From assembly GCA_041664945.1 (NCBI GenBank), contig JBAYJY010000062.1, positions 1-24,253 on the forward strand: a stretch of DNA of 24,253 nt. Reading direction: 5' to 3'. This DNA comes from JBAYJY01 sp041664945. GTDB taxonomy: Bacteria > UBP15 > UBA6099. The position numbers were made by a program, and so were the translations under genes. The notes under the pieces were generated by a model. It saw only the letters and a list, made by a program, of their open reading frames with translations. It ran no database searches and was not told the DNA's origin. Each line of letters opens with the position of its first letter. Position 1 is the stretch's first letter. Below are positions 9,690 to 17,703 of the stretch, in pieces.

Positions 9690-11099
9690 GTGAAATTCTG
9701 TTTAGTGCAATCTCCAAATATTTACAACAAAGCATTTATTTTGCATGAGACACAGAGCAAGCATGAAGGCTTTCTTCCACCGCTGTCGTTGATGAGCGTA
9801 GCCGCCGGCGCGCAGAAGTATGGCCATGAAGTTAAAATCATTGACGCCAGCATAAAAGGGCTCGGGCCGGAAAGTATCGTTCGTGAAGCCGCCGAATGGG
9901 GAGCGGAAACTCTGGGGTTTTCGCTGTTTTCTTCGAATTTCTGTGAACATATTAAATATATAAAGAGAGTCAAGGAATTGTCCGGGCTGAAGGTGATCGT
10001 AGGAGGCAAGCATGCCAGCTATTACCCGAGGGAAACGCTCAGCCATGCGGAGATCGACTACGGTGTGATAGGCGAAGGCGACATCACTATCGGAGAGCTT
10101 TTGGATTCGATTGAAGGAAAACGATCATTGGAATCCGTGGACGGAATAATTTTCAGAAACGGCGGTGAATTGGCCGAGACAAAGCCGAGAGCGCTTGTGC
10201 GCGACCTCGACACGCTGCCTTTTCCCGCGAGGGGCCTGCTCAACAGCAACGACTACTATTCCATGGTGTCGCCGCTGAAAAACGTCACTCTTTCTATGGT
10301 ATCGAGGGGATGCCCTTTCCATTGCATTTTTTGCGCTGTGGGTCAAACCGAATTCCGGCGCCGCTCGAAAGAGAACGTAATAGAAGAGATACGCATTTGC
10401 AGAGATGAATTCGGCGTCCGGCTTATCGATTTTCAGGACTCAACGTTCAACGTGAATCTCGACTTTACAAAGGAATTATGCTCCGAGATCGCAAAAAGCG
10501 ACACTGGAATAAAGTTCATGGCCCGGGTCCGCGCGAATAAAGTCGATGCGGAACTCGTTCGCCTTCTCAAGGAGGCGGGTTTTTTCTTCGTAATGATCGG
10601 AATAGAATCCGGCGACCCGCAAATCTTAAAACGAATCAGGAAAGACATTACTCTTGATGACGTCCGCCGGTCCGTGTCCATGTTCAACAAAGCGGGAATC
10701 AGCGTAATGGGTTACTTCGTGCTCGGCCTGCCGGGCGACACGCGCGAGACCGTGATGAACACAATCTCATTCTCTACTTCTGTCGGATTGAGCTATGCGC
10801 AATTCACAAAACTTCTGCCGATGCCTCATTCTGATATTTATGTTGAAATGATGAATCGAACGGGAAAAGATGCGTGGAGCGAGCATACTGTCAATCCGAA
10901 TGCTGACTTAAGTTTGCCTTTGCTCGACACGGACCTTGCGCCTGAAGAAATCGAAGAACTTCTCAACCTCGCGTTTAAACGTTTTTACTTGAGATTCGCG
11001 TTCATCACCCGCAGAATTCTCGAACTTCGCAATTTGAGCGAATTCATAAAATATGCAAAAGCGGCGCTTAGCCTCATATCCACATTATTCAAGAAATAA
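9690..11099 (+). CDS. B12-binding-domain radical SAM protein
   Basis: The 469-residue protein has the usual two-part layout of the B12-binding/radical SAM superfamily (MiaB/BchE-like fold group). The N-terminal Rossmann-type half (about 1-150) begins MKFCLVQSPN and contains YGHEVKIIDA. The radical SAM core starts near residue 195 with GCPFHCIFC, giving the CxxxCxxC cluster ligands Cys208, Cys212 and Cys215. The GIESGDPQILKRIRKD segment and the VMGYFVLGLPGDT segment are typical core motifs. The cobalamin-ligand DxHxxG motif is not visible, so cobalamin may be absent or bound base-off without His. The start is a GTG with no good ribosome site. It is kept because the protein start aligns with the family, and the next Met is too far in. 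The substrate cannot be predicted; relatives methylate or rearrange lipids, hopanoids, tetrapyrroles and peptides. Confidence 0.88.
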   Translation: MKFCLVQSPNIYNKAFILHETQSKHEGFLPPLSLMSVAAGAQKYGHEVKIIDASIKGLGPESIVREAAEWGAETLGFSLFSSNFCEHIKYIKRVKELSGLKVIVGGKHASYYPRETLSHAEIDYGVIGEGDITIGELLDSIEGKRSLESVDGIIFRNGGELAETKPRALVRDLDTLPFPARGLLNSNDYYSMVSPLKNVTLSMVSRGCPFHCIFCAVGQTEFRRRSKENVIEEIRICRDEFGVRLIDFQDSTFNVNLDFTKELCSEIAKSDTGIKFMARVRANKVDAELVRLLKEAGFFFVMIGIESGDPQILKRIRKDITLDDVRRSVSMFNKAGISVMGYFVLGLPGDTRETVMNTISFSTSVGLSYAQFTKLLPMPHSDIYVEMMNRTGKDAWSEHTVNPNADLSLPLLDTDLAPEEIEELLNLAFKRFYLRFAFITRRILELRNLSEFIKYAKAALSLISTLFKK

Positions 11100-11253
11100 A
11101 TTTAAACCGCATCGTTTTTATTTTCGCGCAATATCTGCAATAACTGTGTCAACCTCAGGATTTCATATAGGACAGAGCGGCCCGGTTGAAAAGCAATAAG
11201 ACTTCCACTATACTTCATTTCACATTTAGGCATGCGCGCGGTTTGAAAACAAC

Positions 11254-11712
11254 ATGAATAAAACATTAAAAAAATGCTCGGTATACAGAACGATGGTTGC
11301 GTTCTTACTACTATGCATTGTTATCGAAATTGGGGCGCCGGCCTGTGTTTTTTGCAAATTAAACATAAATAATTTAGTCTTAAGAAACTATGCGCCTGAT
11401 TCACTGTATATAAAAGAATATTCACGCGGAAACACCGCATCCCCCGAATTTGTTGTTATAGCTCCGTCTTTCACGGATAATGGAAATGATTGTGATTCAC
11501 CCAATGACACACATTATTTAGGGAGACGCTCACTGCGCTGTTCATTTTCAAGCAATCGTTTCGGCAATTATGAATATCCTGACGGACCTATCCTGACAGC
11601 GGCATATACCTCCCAACGCCATTTGCCTTCAATGCCGGTTTATTCTTCTATTAGCGACAATAGCCCCGCCGGAGCGCTCTCCAACCTCAGAACCGTTGTT
11701 TTATTGAATTAG
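11254..11712 (+). CDS. Hypothetical secreted protein
   Basis: This open frame of 152 codons begins MNKTLKKCSVYRTMVAFLLL, a basic stretch followed by a hydrophobic segment (about 14-30) that looks like a signal peptide or anchor. The remainder is polar with scattered Cys (NDCDSPND, SLRCSFSS) and no family I recognise. There is no clear Shine-Dalgarno before the ATG. The gene lies between the radical SAM gene and the receiver-protein gene, on the same strand but separated by 154 and 88 bp, so it may be independent. It could be a small exported protein or a chance frame; the signal-peptide-like start is the main support. Confidence 0.45.
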   Translation: MNKTLKKCSVYRTMVAFLLLCIVIEIGAPACVFCKLNINNLVLRNYAPDSLYIKEYSRGNTASPEFVVIAPSFTDNGNDCDSPNDTHYLGRRSLRCSFSSNRFGNYEYPDGPILTAAYTSQRHLPSMPVYSSISDNSPAGALSNLRTVVLLN

Positions 11713-11740
11713 AATCCCGCAAAACTAACTTCAATATGCC

Positions 11741-11772
11741 GGCGAAAGCATGATGTGTGTGTTTGCTTCGCC
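11741..11772. terminator. Hairpin between the secreted-protein gene and the receiver gene
   Basis: GGCGAAAGC at 11741-11749 can pair with GCTTCGCC at 11765-11772, leaving a one-base bulge. A CTTTTTG run follows about nine bases later. It could be a weak terminator separating the two genes, or a leader structure of the receiver operon. The T-run is short and distant. Confidence 0.25.
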
Positions 11773-11800
11773 AAAACAACCTTTTTGAGGTGAGATAAAA

Positions 11801-12199
11801 ATGACTGCTCGAAAGTTTTCGATACTAATAGTTGATACAGATAAGAATAATCAGGAACTAATGCATAGCGCGCTTCTTAAGAAAGAGCGCATGATATACG
11901 CCGCCTATTCCTCAGAAGAAGCGGCCGCAATCGCTTCAGAGCAGTTGGTGGACATAATAATTCTGGACATCGGCGCTTCGAAACAAGGCTGGAGCGATTT
12001 CATGAACATTAAATCCAAAAGACATAAAGGGCCAAATATCCCCGTCTTTATGCTATCGAGCAATGATACCCTTCAAACAAAACTGTTGAGTTATGTTCGC
12101 GGCGCCAAAAGGTTTTTCCCGAAACCGGTTGATATAGAGGAATTGTCAAAAGAAATTGAGAAATACGAGATTAAAAACATGAAGGAGGCAATCGCATGA
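11801..12199 (+). CDS. Stand-alone response-regulator receiver protein (CheY-like)
   Basis: The 132-residue protein is a single receiver domain with no output domain. It has the start strand FSILIVDTDKN, phospho-acceptor Asp56 in IIILDIG, a Ser in the switch position (VFMLSSND) and the invariant Lys in FFPKPVD. The usual pair of acidic residues after the first strand is altered: Asp12 is present but the next position is Thr13, with Asp14 after it. This may weaken Mg2+ binding or phosphorylation. The ATG has a GAGGTGA ribosome site at good spacing. Its last four bases overlap the start of the lipoprotein gene, so the two are translationally coupled. No histidine kinase is present in the window, so the partner is unknown. 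Confidence 0.85.
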   Translation: MTARKFSILIVDTDKNNQELMHSALLKKERMIYAAYSSEEAAAIASEQLVDIIILDIGASKQGWSDFMNIKSKRHKGPNIPVFMLSSNDTLQTKLLSYVRGAKRFFPKPVDIEELSKEIEKYEIKNMKEAIA

Positions 12200-12675
12200 A
12201 ATCAGTATATTTTACAATCATCCTTAGCGCTGCGATTCTCATTTCAGGATGCAGCGCTCGGCAAATAGTCACAAACGAAATTGCCAAGAATATTGTCGGC
12301 GTTCTCGACGCGCAGTATGAAGCAAATCTAAAAATAGAGCCGGCAAAGAATGTCGAAGCCGCGCAGTATTGCCTTTCCACTTCCGCGACTGTGGCGGCCG
12401 CTGTTCAAACAACCGGTCAACTGCTGAACGGATATAAAACCAGCGTTCAAGGCGACACGAAGAGCGAGGCGATTGCCGCTCAAATCGGAACTCTCCAATC
12501 AAATCTAAAGAACTGCGCTTATGTGCGTTGCAAGAATGTCGCCGGCGATGAGGTTTCCGCCTTGCGAAATCTCGCCGGCGCTCTCGGCTTCAACGCGGGA
12601 GTCGAACCTCCGGCCGATTCGTGCAAAAAATATGAGAAGCTTTCCAGAGAAATCAATAAAAAAGTTTCCAAGTGA
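12196..12675 (+). CDS. Small lipoprotein with four extra cysteines
   Basis: The 159-residue protein has a lipoprotein signal: charged start, hydrophobic core and an ISGC lipobox with the lipidated Cys at residue 19. Ser at +2 would, by the rule known from enterobacteria, favour the outer membrane. The mature part carries Cys59, Cys107, Cys112 and Cys143, enough for two disulfides, in an Ala-rich, probably helical chain. I do not recognise a family. The ATGA overlap with the receiver gene and the AAGGAGG ribosome site inside that gene show one operon. The metalloprotease gene follows within about 35 bp, suggesting a joint envelope role. Confidence 0.8.
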   Translation: MKSVYFTIILSAAILISGCSARQIVTNEIAKNIVGVLDAQYEANLKIEPAKNVEAAQYCLSTSATVAAAVQTTGQLLNGYKTSVQGDTKSEAIAAQIGTLQSNLKNCAYVRCKNVAGDEVSALRNLAGALGFNAGVEPPADSCKKYEKLSREINKKVSK

Positions 12676-12709
12676 AAGACCTCATACGGGTTGAATGAAA
12701 GGGCCGATC

Positions 12710-13534
12710 ATGAGAAATCATTATTTAAAAGCCACATCCATTCTAACAAACAGCCGTGGCAATATATTTGAAGATCTGTTCCAGTATGTATTCGGAATTG
12801 CGATCATCGCCGTCGTTGCGTATTTTCTTCTTGGGTATGGAGTAAACACGTTAGTCGCAAGAATTCCAGTAAACGTGGAAAACCGTATTTTCAGCAATTA
12901 CGGCGCGCCTCAGTCAAGCCAGCCGGTCGGCGCGAACGCCGCTAATAGTGAATCGTTTGCGAAACTTCAGAATATTCTTGAAAAGCTCATTTCCAATAAA
13001 GAAGTTCCGCCCTTGAATTATCGGCTGTTCATTATAGATCAAGAAAGCCCCAATGCGGTTGCCATGCCAGGCGGAGGGATCGGGGTCACGCGAGGATTGA
13101 TTAGCGCGTTGAAAGAAGAACCTGCGCTCGCTTTCGTGCTTGGCCACGAGCTTGGGCACTTTCGATATCGCGACCATTTGAGAGGCCTCGGACGCATTAT
13201 GGCGATTCGAATGATAGTCGCCTATTTCCTTGGCGATTCGGAAATCGGCAGTCTTATCGGAACAAACGCCCTGTCTTTGATGGATAAGAAATATTCACGA
13301 GAACAGGAAGAGGCGGCGGACAGATTCGGTGTCGGACTTGTTTTCAACAGCTACGGGGATGTTAAGGGCACGACCCGCTTGTTCGAAATTCTTGAAAAAT
13401 CGGAGTCTTCGCCGAAGTGGGCCTACATGTTCTCAACTCATCCGGCTACAAGCGCCAGAATTGCCGCTCTTAAAAAATATGCCGGGGAACTGAAATCGGC
13501 AAAGGAAACGCCCGTAAGGAACCCGGTTAAATAG
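12710..13534 (+). CDS. Membrane-anchored M48-family zinc metalloprotease
   Basis: This is a peptidase of the M48 (HtpX/BepA/LoiP) clan. Counted from the ATG at 12710, one membrane segment lies at about residues 28-50 (YVFGIAIIAVVAYFLL). The zinc-site HELGH is at about 146-150, followed by FRYRDHLRG. The third ligand is the Glu of the ExxxD motif in SREQEEAADRFG (Glu about 200). GGGIGVTRGL before the active site is also typical of the family. The FSTHPATSARIAAL tail is the usual substrate-site segment of periplasmic M48 proteins. I chose this start because AAAGGG sits six bases before it; an in-frame ATG at 12695 would add five residues. It lies about 35 bp after the lipoprotein gene. The expected role is envelope protein quality control. 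Confidence 0.88.
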   Translation: MRNHYLKATSILTNSRGNIFEDLFQYVFGIAIIAVVAYFLLGYGVNTLVARIPVNVENRIFSNYGAPQSSQPVGANAANSESFAKLQNILEKLISNKEVPPLNYRLFIIDQESPNAVAMPGGGIGVTRGLISALKEEPALAFVLGHELGHFRYRDHLRGLGRIMAIRMIVAYFLGDSEIGSLIGTNALSLMDKKYSREQEEAADRFGVGLVFNSYGDVKGTTRLFEILEKSESSPKWAYMFSTHPATSARIAALKKYAGELKSAKETPVRNPVK

Positions 13535-13600
13535 TTTCATTCTTAACAGTCTTTGAAGCGCAACATTTTTTGATTATTACAAAAACTCAGGAGGCGAATT

Positions 13601-13891
13601 ATGAAATGTCCCGTATGCGCAGGCGTGGATTTATTGATGGCGGATCGGCAAGGAGTCGAAATCGACTATTGCCCTCAATGTCGAGGCATCTGGCTGGACA
13701 GAGGCGAACTCGACAAGCTCATAGAGCGCGCTGCAATCGTGGCGCCTCAACAGCAGATAGCGGCTGAGCCGCGCCGTGATGTATATGAGCGCCGCGATCA
13801 TGACAAACACGGCCACGACGACCATCACGGCGATTATCACGGCCATAAAAAGCGCAAATCATGGCTCAGCGAGATCATGGATATCGGTTGA
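13601..13891 (+). CDS. Small zinc-ribbon (TFIIB-type) protein with His/Asp-rich tail
   Basis: The 96-residue protein starts with a zf-TFIIB-type ribbon: CPVC (Cys3, Cys6) and CPQC (Cys24, Cys27), then the hallmark RGIWLDRGELDKL. The tail from residue 66 to 82 holds seven His and several Asp (HDKHGHDDHHG), a likely metal-binding stretch. A basic KKRK and a short hydrophobic end follow. AGGAGG sits just before the ATG, so translation should be strong. The next gene on the same strand is a zinc-type cation diffusion facilitator, so a role in metal sensing or buffering is plausible, but this is inferred from context. Proteins of this family are widespread and mostly without assigned function. Confidence 0.85.
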   Translation: MKCPVCAGVDLLMADRQGVEIDYCPQCRGIWLDRGELDKLIERAAIVAPQQQIAAEPRRDVYERRDHDKHGHDDHHGDYHGHKKRKSWLSEIMDIG

Positions 13892-13950
13892 TTAGCGAAA
13901 CAGCTTAAAGCAAAACATGTTGCTTTAACCGATAATGGCGAGACGACGCC

Positions 13951-13970
13951 CGCAATAACTATTTATTGCG
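13951..13970. other. Perfect 8-bp inverted repeat before the CDF gene
   Basis: CGCAATAA and TTATTGCG flank a four-base CTAT loop. ACGA just outside on the left and TCGT on the right could extend the stem across an unpaired CGCC. Only a weak T-run (GTTT) follows. It lies 60 bp after the zinc-ribbon gene and 94 bp before the CDF gene, so it may be a terminator or an operator for metal regulation. The sequence alone does not decide this. Confidence 0.35.
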
Positions 13971-14064
13971 TCGTGAGTTTATAAGTTTGAGCGCGTAATC
14001 TACACGCGCCTTGAATGAGTATTTTTCTTTCTAAAACGCAGTCAAAGAAGGCGGTCTTAAAACA

Positions 14065-14979
14065 ATGAATAATACGTGTTCCGAAAGAGAGAAAACAAAA
14101 GCCGCATCCAGTTCCGTCATAGCTGCTGTTTTCCTAACAGGCATAAAAATCGTGGTTGGTATTATGACGGGAAGCCTCGGGATACTGGCCGAAGCCGCTC
14201 ACTCGGCGCTCGATCTTGTCGCTGCGATGATCACATATCTCTCTGTTAGAGTGTCGGACAAACCGGCCGACCGCGAACATTTGTACGGCCATGGAAAAAT
14301 CGAAAATATATCCGCATTTATCGAAACGCTTCTGCTTCTCGCCACCTGCGTTTGGATCATATACGAGGCGGTCGAGCGACTGTTTTTCAAAACTGTCCAT
14401 GTGGATATATCTATCTGGGCATTTCTTGTGATGGCCATTTCAATTGTGGTAGATGTATCGCGTTCAAGAATGCTATACCGTACCGCGCGAAAATATAACA
14501 GTCAGGCGCTTGAAGCCGACGCGCTTCATTTCAGCACGGATGTATGGAGTTCAAGCGTCGTTATACTTGGCCTGGCATGCGTTCTTCTTGGGAAACGATA
14601 TGGAAATCTCGCTTTTCTCGACAAGGCCGATTCAATCGCGGCGCTCATGGTAGCTGTCATAGTGGTTTATGTCAGCTTTAAACTTGGCGCGCGAACAATA
14701 AGAGCGCTCATCGATTCAGCGCCCGCGGGCTTGCTGGAACAGGTCAGCAGCGTTGTAGAACGTTTCCCGGAAGTGTCGGATTGCCATAAAATACGTGTCC
14801 GCGCCTCCGGCCCTCAGGTTTTCGTGGACCTGCACATTATAACAAACAAAGATAAGACGCTTGAGCAGGCTCATGCCCTTACAGAGGAAATAGAATCGGC
14901 GATTCGATCTATCGCTCCCGGCGCGGACGTGACCGTTCATCCTGAACCGACTCCGGATTCGAATGACAACACAACATAA
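14065..14979 (+). CDS. Cation diffusion facilitator (zinc-type metal exporter)
   Basis: The 304-residue protein matches the CDF family (FieF/ZitB-like), which exports divalent metal in exchange for protons across the inner membrane. TM2 carries HSALD (His46, Asp50) and TM5 carries HFSTD (His155, Asp159). This HD-HD metal site is the set usually linked with zinc, rather than the DD-DD set of manganese exporters. The YGHGKIEN loop (about 74-81) after TM2 is a family signature. The C-terminal cytosolic domain (about 215-300) has the expected HKIRVRASGPQVFVDLHI ferredoxin-like pattern. Length is normal. The small His-rich zinc-ribbon gene lies upstream on the same strand, 173 bp away. Confidence 0.92.
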   Translation: MNNTCSEREKTKAASSSVIAAVFLTGIKIVVGIMTGSLGILAEAAHSALDLVAAMITYLSVRVSDKPADREHLYGHGKIENISAFIETLLLLATCVWIIYEAVERLFFKTVHVDISIWAFLVMAISIVVDVSRSRMLYRTARKYNSQALEADALHFSTDVWSSSVVILGLACVLLGKRYGNLAFLDKADSIAALMVAVIVVYVSFKLGARTIRALIDSAPAGLLEQVSSVVERFPEVSDCHKIRVRASGPQVFVDLHIITNKDKTLEQAHALTEEIESAIRSIAPGADVTVHPEPTPDSNDNTT

Positions 14980-15102
14980 TTATTGCTCAACAGAAGCGCA
15001 GGAAATTGGCGCGGCTTCAAATCCGATCAATCCTGTCAATTATTCAATTTTCCAATAACGGCAACATTGCCGTATAAGGCTATGTTCGGCGTCGATATTT
15101 AA

Positions 15103-15201
15103 TGCGTAAAAGATACGTAAACTATGCGTAATTAGTGCGTAAAAGATGCGCAATTCATACGTAAAAGGTGTGTAATAAGTGCGTAAGAAGTGTGCAGTAA
15201 A
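15103..15201. repeat. Nine tandem 11-bp units, consensus close to TGCGTAAAAGA
   Basis: Reading from 15103 in steps of 11, every unit begins T(G/A)(C/T)G(T/C)A, with the last unit most diverged. Units 1 and 4 are identical (TGCGTAAAAGA). There are nine units without any insertion or deletion. Eleven bases is close to one turn of the helix, so each GCGTAA core would face the same side of the DNA. Eleven is not a multiple of three and stops occur, so it does not encode a repeat peptide. Confidence 0.75.
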
Positions 15202-15274
15202 CGCGTTTTTGAGCTCTCCAACAGCTTTTTATTGATCATTTTCATCTTTTTCGCAGCATTTTTCATGCTTTTCG

Positions 15275-15293
15275 TTGAGTTTTAAAAACTCAA
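15275..15293. other. Perfect 8-bp hairpin
   Basis: TTGAGTTT (15275-15282), a TAA loop and AAACTCAA (15286-15293) form a perfect A+T-rich stem. It is about 300 bp past the CDF stop. No clean T-run follows, so a terminator role is uncertain. Confidence 0.3.
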
Positions 15294-15627
15294 TTTGTAT
15301 ACAATAGTTCTGTACTCTGAAACCTGTCTTTATTCTGCATTGTTTTTTCCTTCTTTTCGCTGTTTGCCGGTTTGAAGCTTTTCGCTCTCTGCTGTTTTAA
15401 GCTTTTCGCTGAGTTCTGGATTCTTGATTTCTGCCCTCTGTCGTTATTCGCGCGAAGCGCTTTGTATTGCGGTGGTCTCGACACCGCTTTGTCATGTCAC
15501 GGTTTAGCGATTTACAGCGCATTTATATTTATCCTAACGCTTAAATCTCGGCCAGCCCCCAGTTACACACTCATGCTCCTCCACCCTGGTCGGAAAGCCC
15601 ATCCCCCCTGACATCCTGTCAAATTGG

Positions 15628-15664
15628 ATTCCGGTTCTCCGACCGGAATGATGTTCTATTTTTT
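15628..15664 (+). terminator. Candidate rho-independent terminator
   Basis: ATTCCGGT (15628-15635), a six-base loop and ACCGGAAT (15642-15649) form a perfect 8-bp G+C-containing stem. A TTTTTT run follows nine bases later (about 15659-15664). The gap between stem and T-run is longer than ideal. It lies 650 bp after the CDF gene and 170 bp before the MFS gene. Confidence 0.4.
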
Positions 15665-15744
15665 AGATTGAATCCGGTAAGGACGGCGCATTAAGTGAAT
15701 TGTCCTGAATGTGGATTGATTTCGCGAATTGGTGAGGACAGTTG

Positions 15745-15771
15745 TTGACAGAGGGGAGAATGTGATAAGAT
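15745..15771 (+). promoter_or_regulatory. Possible sigma-70-type promoter of the MFS gene
   Basis: TTGACA at 15745-15750 is a perfect -35 hexamer. TAAGAT at 15766-15771 is a possible -10, with a spacer of only 15 bp where 17 is ideal. The position, about 50 bp before the ATG at 15822, is right for a promoter. Confidence 0.3.
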
Positions 15772-15821
15772 GAATTTTGTAAAATTTAACCAAAAAGAAT
15801 TTATGATTAGGAATATCGACA

Positions 15822-17150
15822 ATGAAATGCCCAAACTGCGCCAAGGATTTTGAAGATGTGCCGGATGAATGGATAGGAAAAAAAGTTAAGTGCGACCATT
15901 GTGGCTATATGTTTTTTTACGAAATTGTAATAAATCAAAAAACATCTGCTGCTAAAATTGATATATCGCTTGTTACGCTTTATTTGATAGGAATATTTAT
16001 TGCGGTTGCAGAGTCAATAACTCACTTAATGTATTCATCAATCAGAATGGATCTTCATGTGTCTGAAACCAAGATGGCAATAATATACAGTATTTTAAGA
16101 ACAACTCCAATGATCATAGCGATACCGATCGGTTTATTGTTAGACCGAAATAAAAGATCTCATTTAATCGCAATCGGTATATTTTTGTTCAGTTTATCGA
16201 ATATATTAACAAGCTTTTCATATAGTTTCCCAATGTTGATGATATTATCAGTAATTTCAGGAATTGGGATCGGCTTTATTCTACCTGGCATAATTTCTTA
16301 TATTTTCGATTACGCCAACGAAAATCATAGAGGCATTGCGCTTAGCTTATATTTAATATTATCAGGATTACTCGCGCCAGCTTCATATTTGTTACTGGGC
16401 GTGTTTTACAAATCATGGAAGATAACATTTGGGATTTTTGGAATTTTAGGAATTGTTTTTTCTTTTCTTATGTACAAATTAAAGGAGCCTAAAAGAAACG
16501 ACAATATCATTCCCTTGGCAATCAGGAATTTGGCATTAAAAGATACGAATCTATTTAAAGCGCTAATTAGACCATCGGTTCTTATATTCATATTCGCAGG
16601 AATATTTTATAGTTTTGGAAATTATCATGAGTGGTTATTTCATTATTTTGAAAGATATAAGGAATTCGAGAGAAACGAATTGTTTACTCCCTCGATGATT
16701 GGTTTAGTAATCATGATGCTTTCATTGTTTTTAAGCGGGTACATATCGGATTTATATATGAAATATAATTATTTAGTTAATTATTATTTGATTATCGCAG
16801 GAATTATCGGATGTTTTATCTTTTTGCCCATATTAATTTATACAAATAGTAAGTTGGGTATCAATATTGTATATTGCATAATGGTATTATTATTTGGATT
16901 AGCGCGGATACCGTTTATGGTTCAATTGTTGTCTTTAATAAAATCGAAATACCGTATGACAATATATGGAATCGACACATTTGCAGTCTGGATATTTGGT
17001 TCTTCTATTTCGAAAATTGCAACTGGAGCGCTTTTCGATAAATTTAACCTTCAGATAGCCATGATTGTTCTTTCCATTATTTTCTTAATAAGCGCCATAG
17101 GATATGCTCTGTCTGGATTTTATTTATCGAAAGAGTTAAAAAGAATTTGA
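15822..17150 (+). CDS. MFS transporter with N-terminal zinc ribbon
   Basis: The 442-residue chain starts with a zinc ribbon, CPNC (Cys3, Cys6) and CDHC (Cys24, Cys27), of the kind MKCPNCAKDFEDVPDEWIGKK, close to MJ0042-type fingers. From about residue 45 it is a 12-helix major facilitator. GLLLDRNKR in the TM2-3 loop is the family motif A, and GIGIGFILPGIISY is the TM4 region. The central cytosolic loop lies near 215-245. The substrate is unknown. The gene is clearly more A+T-rich than its neighbours, with frequent ATA, AAT and TTA codons, which suggests acquisition from another source. Only a weak AGGAAT precedes the ATG. The finger could be cut off by choosing a later start, but no good later start is visible and the four Cys are well conserved in spacing, so the fusion is likely real. 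Confidence 0.82.
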   Translation: MKCPNCAKDFEDVPDEWIGKKVKCDHCGYMFFYEIVINQKTSAAKIDISLVTLYLIGIFIAVAESITHLMYSSIRMDLHVSETKMAIIYSILRTTPMIIAIPIGLLLDRNKRSHLIAIGIFLFSLSNILTSFSYSFPMLMILSVISGIGIGFILPGIISYIFDYANENHRGIALSLYLILSGLLAPASYLLLGVFYKSWKITFGIFGILGIVFSFLMYKLKEPKRNDNIIPLAIRNLALKDTNLFKALIRPSVLIFIFAGIFYSFGNYHEWLFHYFERYKEFERNELFTPSMIGLVIMMLSLFLSGYISDLYMKYNYLVNYYLIIAGIIGCFIFLPILIYTNSKLGINIVYCIMVLLFGLARIPFMVQLLSLIKSKYRMTIYGIDTFAVWIFGSSISKIATGALFDKFNLQIAMIVLSIIFLISAIGYALSGFYLSKELKRI

Positions 17151-17417
17151 AATATAGTGAATCATGGGCAGTTCTTGCGATTTGCGGGTTCGCGAAGAGG
17201 CACAAGGGCATCGGTAGTTGGTAATTTTTGTGACAACTTACTTAATTCACCCCCACGACTCTGGATACACATTGGATACACAAATCTCCCACAAATATAG
17301 CTTTCTACGGGAATAAAAGGCAGTAGACAGTAGCCAGCATAAAGTAGACAGGAAAAAGAATAATATTATTGAATAAAAACTACGACGATTACTGCTTTAG
17401 AGATGGGAATTGAGATC

Positions 17418-17498
17418 GGGATTGCTTCGTCACTTTGTTCCTCGCAAAGACGACTTTCCGTTCGGGATTGCTTCGGCAAAAAGCTCCTCGCAAAGACG
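17418..17498. repeat. Two copies of a short interspersed repeat (GGGATTGCTTCG ... CTCGCAAAGACG)
   Basis: Copy 1 (17418-17452) and copy 2 (17464-17498) share GGGATTGCTTCG at the left and TCCTCGCAAAGACG at the right, with a variable centre, 46 bp apart. Short repeats of this type, with ATTGCTTCG at one end and CTCGCAA(A/T)GACG at the other, occur dispersed in many environmental bacterial genomes. I infer that these are local copies of such a family. Confidence 0.6.
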
Positions 17499-17703
17499 GT
17501 TCTGCGTGATTATTCCGCAGCCCTCAGCTTGGTAACTGATGCTCTTTAAATTGAAGCTGAATCCTTACGTTTAACCTACATACTAAAAACGCCGCCCCTT
17601 TGGCGGAGCGGCTGAAGGAGGAAAAAAACAGGAAATGAATTATGCCTAATTAAAAAGTAGGAATGAAGTTGAAAGGTATCGGGAAAGAAGGTTTTTAACG
17701 ATA

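Larger units (their letters stand above)
14980..15821. other. Non-coding region between the CDF and MFS genes
   Basis: I see no convincing gene in these 840 bp. From left to right it holds: a small hairpin ACGGCA-ACAT-TGCCGT (15058-15073); an 11-bp-period tandem array (15103-15201); a perfect hairpin TTGAGTTT-TAA-AAACTCAA (15275-15293); a pyrimidine-rich stretch with GCTTTTCGCT at 15377-15386 and 15401-15410 and near-copies at 15352 and 15267; and a strong hairpin with a T-run (15628-15664). Plus-strand 15372-15611 and minus-strand 15290-15484 are open but look like chance frames. Confidence 0.6.

Noticed and set aside
9680..9748. Short frame starting ATGACCGCAAG just before the radical SAM gene
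   Set aside because: It is out of frame with the radical SAM protein, only 22 codons long and without a ribosome site.
15103..15201. Plasmid-type iterons or replication origin
   Set aside because: Units are only 11 bp, no replication initiator gene or DnaA-box cluster was seen nearby.
15372..15611. Plus-strand open frame of 79 codons
   Set aside because: It overlaps repeated pyrimidine-rich DNA, has no ribosome site, and its amino-acid make-up looks like translated non-coding sequence.
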